From Hydractinia symbiolongicarpus (lineage: Eukaryota; Cnidaria; Hydrozoa; Anthoathecata; Hydractiniidae), in NCBI RefSeq assembly GCF_029227915.1, contig NC_079885.1, positions 13,343,001 through 13,407,000 on the forward strand: a stretch of DNA of 64,000 bases, read 5' to 3'. The notes beneath the pieces are model-generated. The model had not been told where the DNA came from. It was given only the letters and a program-made list of their open reading frames with translations, and ran no database searches. The translations under genes were made by a program, and so were the position numbers. This document shows positions 63,905 to 64,000 of the stretch, piece by piece (position 1 is the stretch's first letter; every line of letters begins with the position of its first letter).

Positions 63905-64000
63905 AGTGGGATGGGCAAAGATGGAACAAAGGAAAAGAACCCATCAACGGCAACAGAACTTTTTAAAAATATTTTAGCGTCAAAGAGCAAATTTAGAGAG
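63905..64000 (+). CDS. Putative second exon, running off the window
   Basis: After acceptor TTCGTAG, 32 codons stay open to the window end: SGMGKDGTKEKNPSTATELF, then KNILASKSKFRE. Phase 0 agrees with the exon at 63620. Hydrophilic, no recognised domain. Confidence 0.4.

Overview
The window is AT-rich animal DNA: long GT-AG introns, no operons, and many decayed transposable elements. The one clearly recognisable host gene is on the minus strand. It is TPR (nucleoprotein TPR; Megator in flies, Mlp1/2 in yeast), the coiled-coil protein of the nuclear pore basket. I traced 23 consecutive exons from 56818 down to 2619. They give about 1,052 in-frame codons and match the central N-terminal coiled coil of vertebrate TPR without an obvious internal gap. 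The start codon, the first exon(s) and the acidic C-terminal part are not seen. The host looks like an invertebrate, perhaps a cnidarian, judging from base composition, intron density and the mix of elements; this is inference.

Left end (1-8.9 kb): a broken Copia-type pol on the plus strand (1-1367), a dispersed repeat (1758-2205), TPR exon 23, a (TA)n tract of about 290 bp, a degenerate Ginger/KRBA2-like integrase relic on the minus strand (4255-5695), and an isolated hAT-like terminus. From 8.9 to 18.5 kb TPR exons 10-22 are closely spaced, with a MITE and LINE scraps between them. From 18.5 to 37 kb the introns are large. They hold an exact 241-bp tandem duplication, two hAT-like DNA transposons (22342-23629 and 29518-31101), a tRNA-derived SINE, a LINE 3' fragment nested in the second hAT copy with a 31-bp target-site duplication, and a nearly complete but dead CR1/Jockey-like LINE (32.0-35.17 kb).

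Middle (37-48.5 kb): a HARBI1-like transposase fragment cut by a MITE, a MITE flanked by AAGCTT, a non-LTR RT remnant, a Penelope-like element with RT and GIY-YIG endonuclease parts, TPR exons 3-6, and an older hAT copy. From 48.5 to 57 kb come TPR exons 1-2, TTCGTATA-rich elements, a TTA-flanked MITE, an element of about 1.9 kb with long terminal inverted repeats, and a dispersed minisatellite.

Right end (57-64 kb): a second, different Penelope GIY-YIG fragment, two in-frame minus-strand exons of an unknown gene ending at 60725, a TA-flanked MITE, an internally deleted piggyBac element with TTAA duplications (62520-63556) that keeps an acidic transposase N-terminus, and the putative first coding exons of an unknown plus-strand gene running off the window.

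No new coordinated multigene system is evident. The main interest is a nucleoporin gene whose introns have collected most classes of eukaryotic transposon, several with intact insertion scars, plus a few unidentified exons and repeat families. All family calls come from reading translations and repeats by eye; no database search was run.
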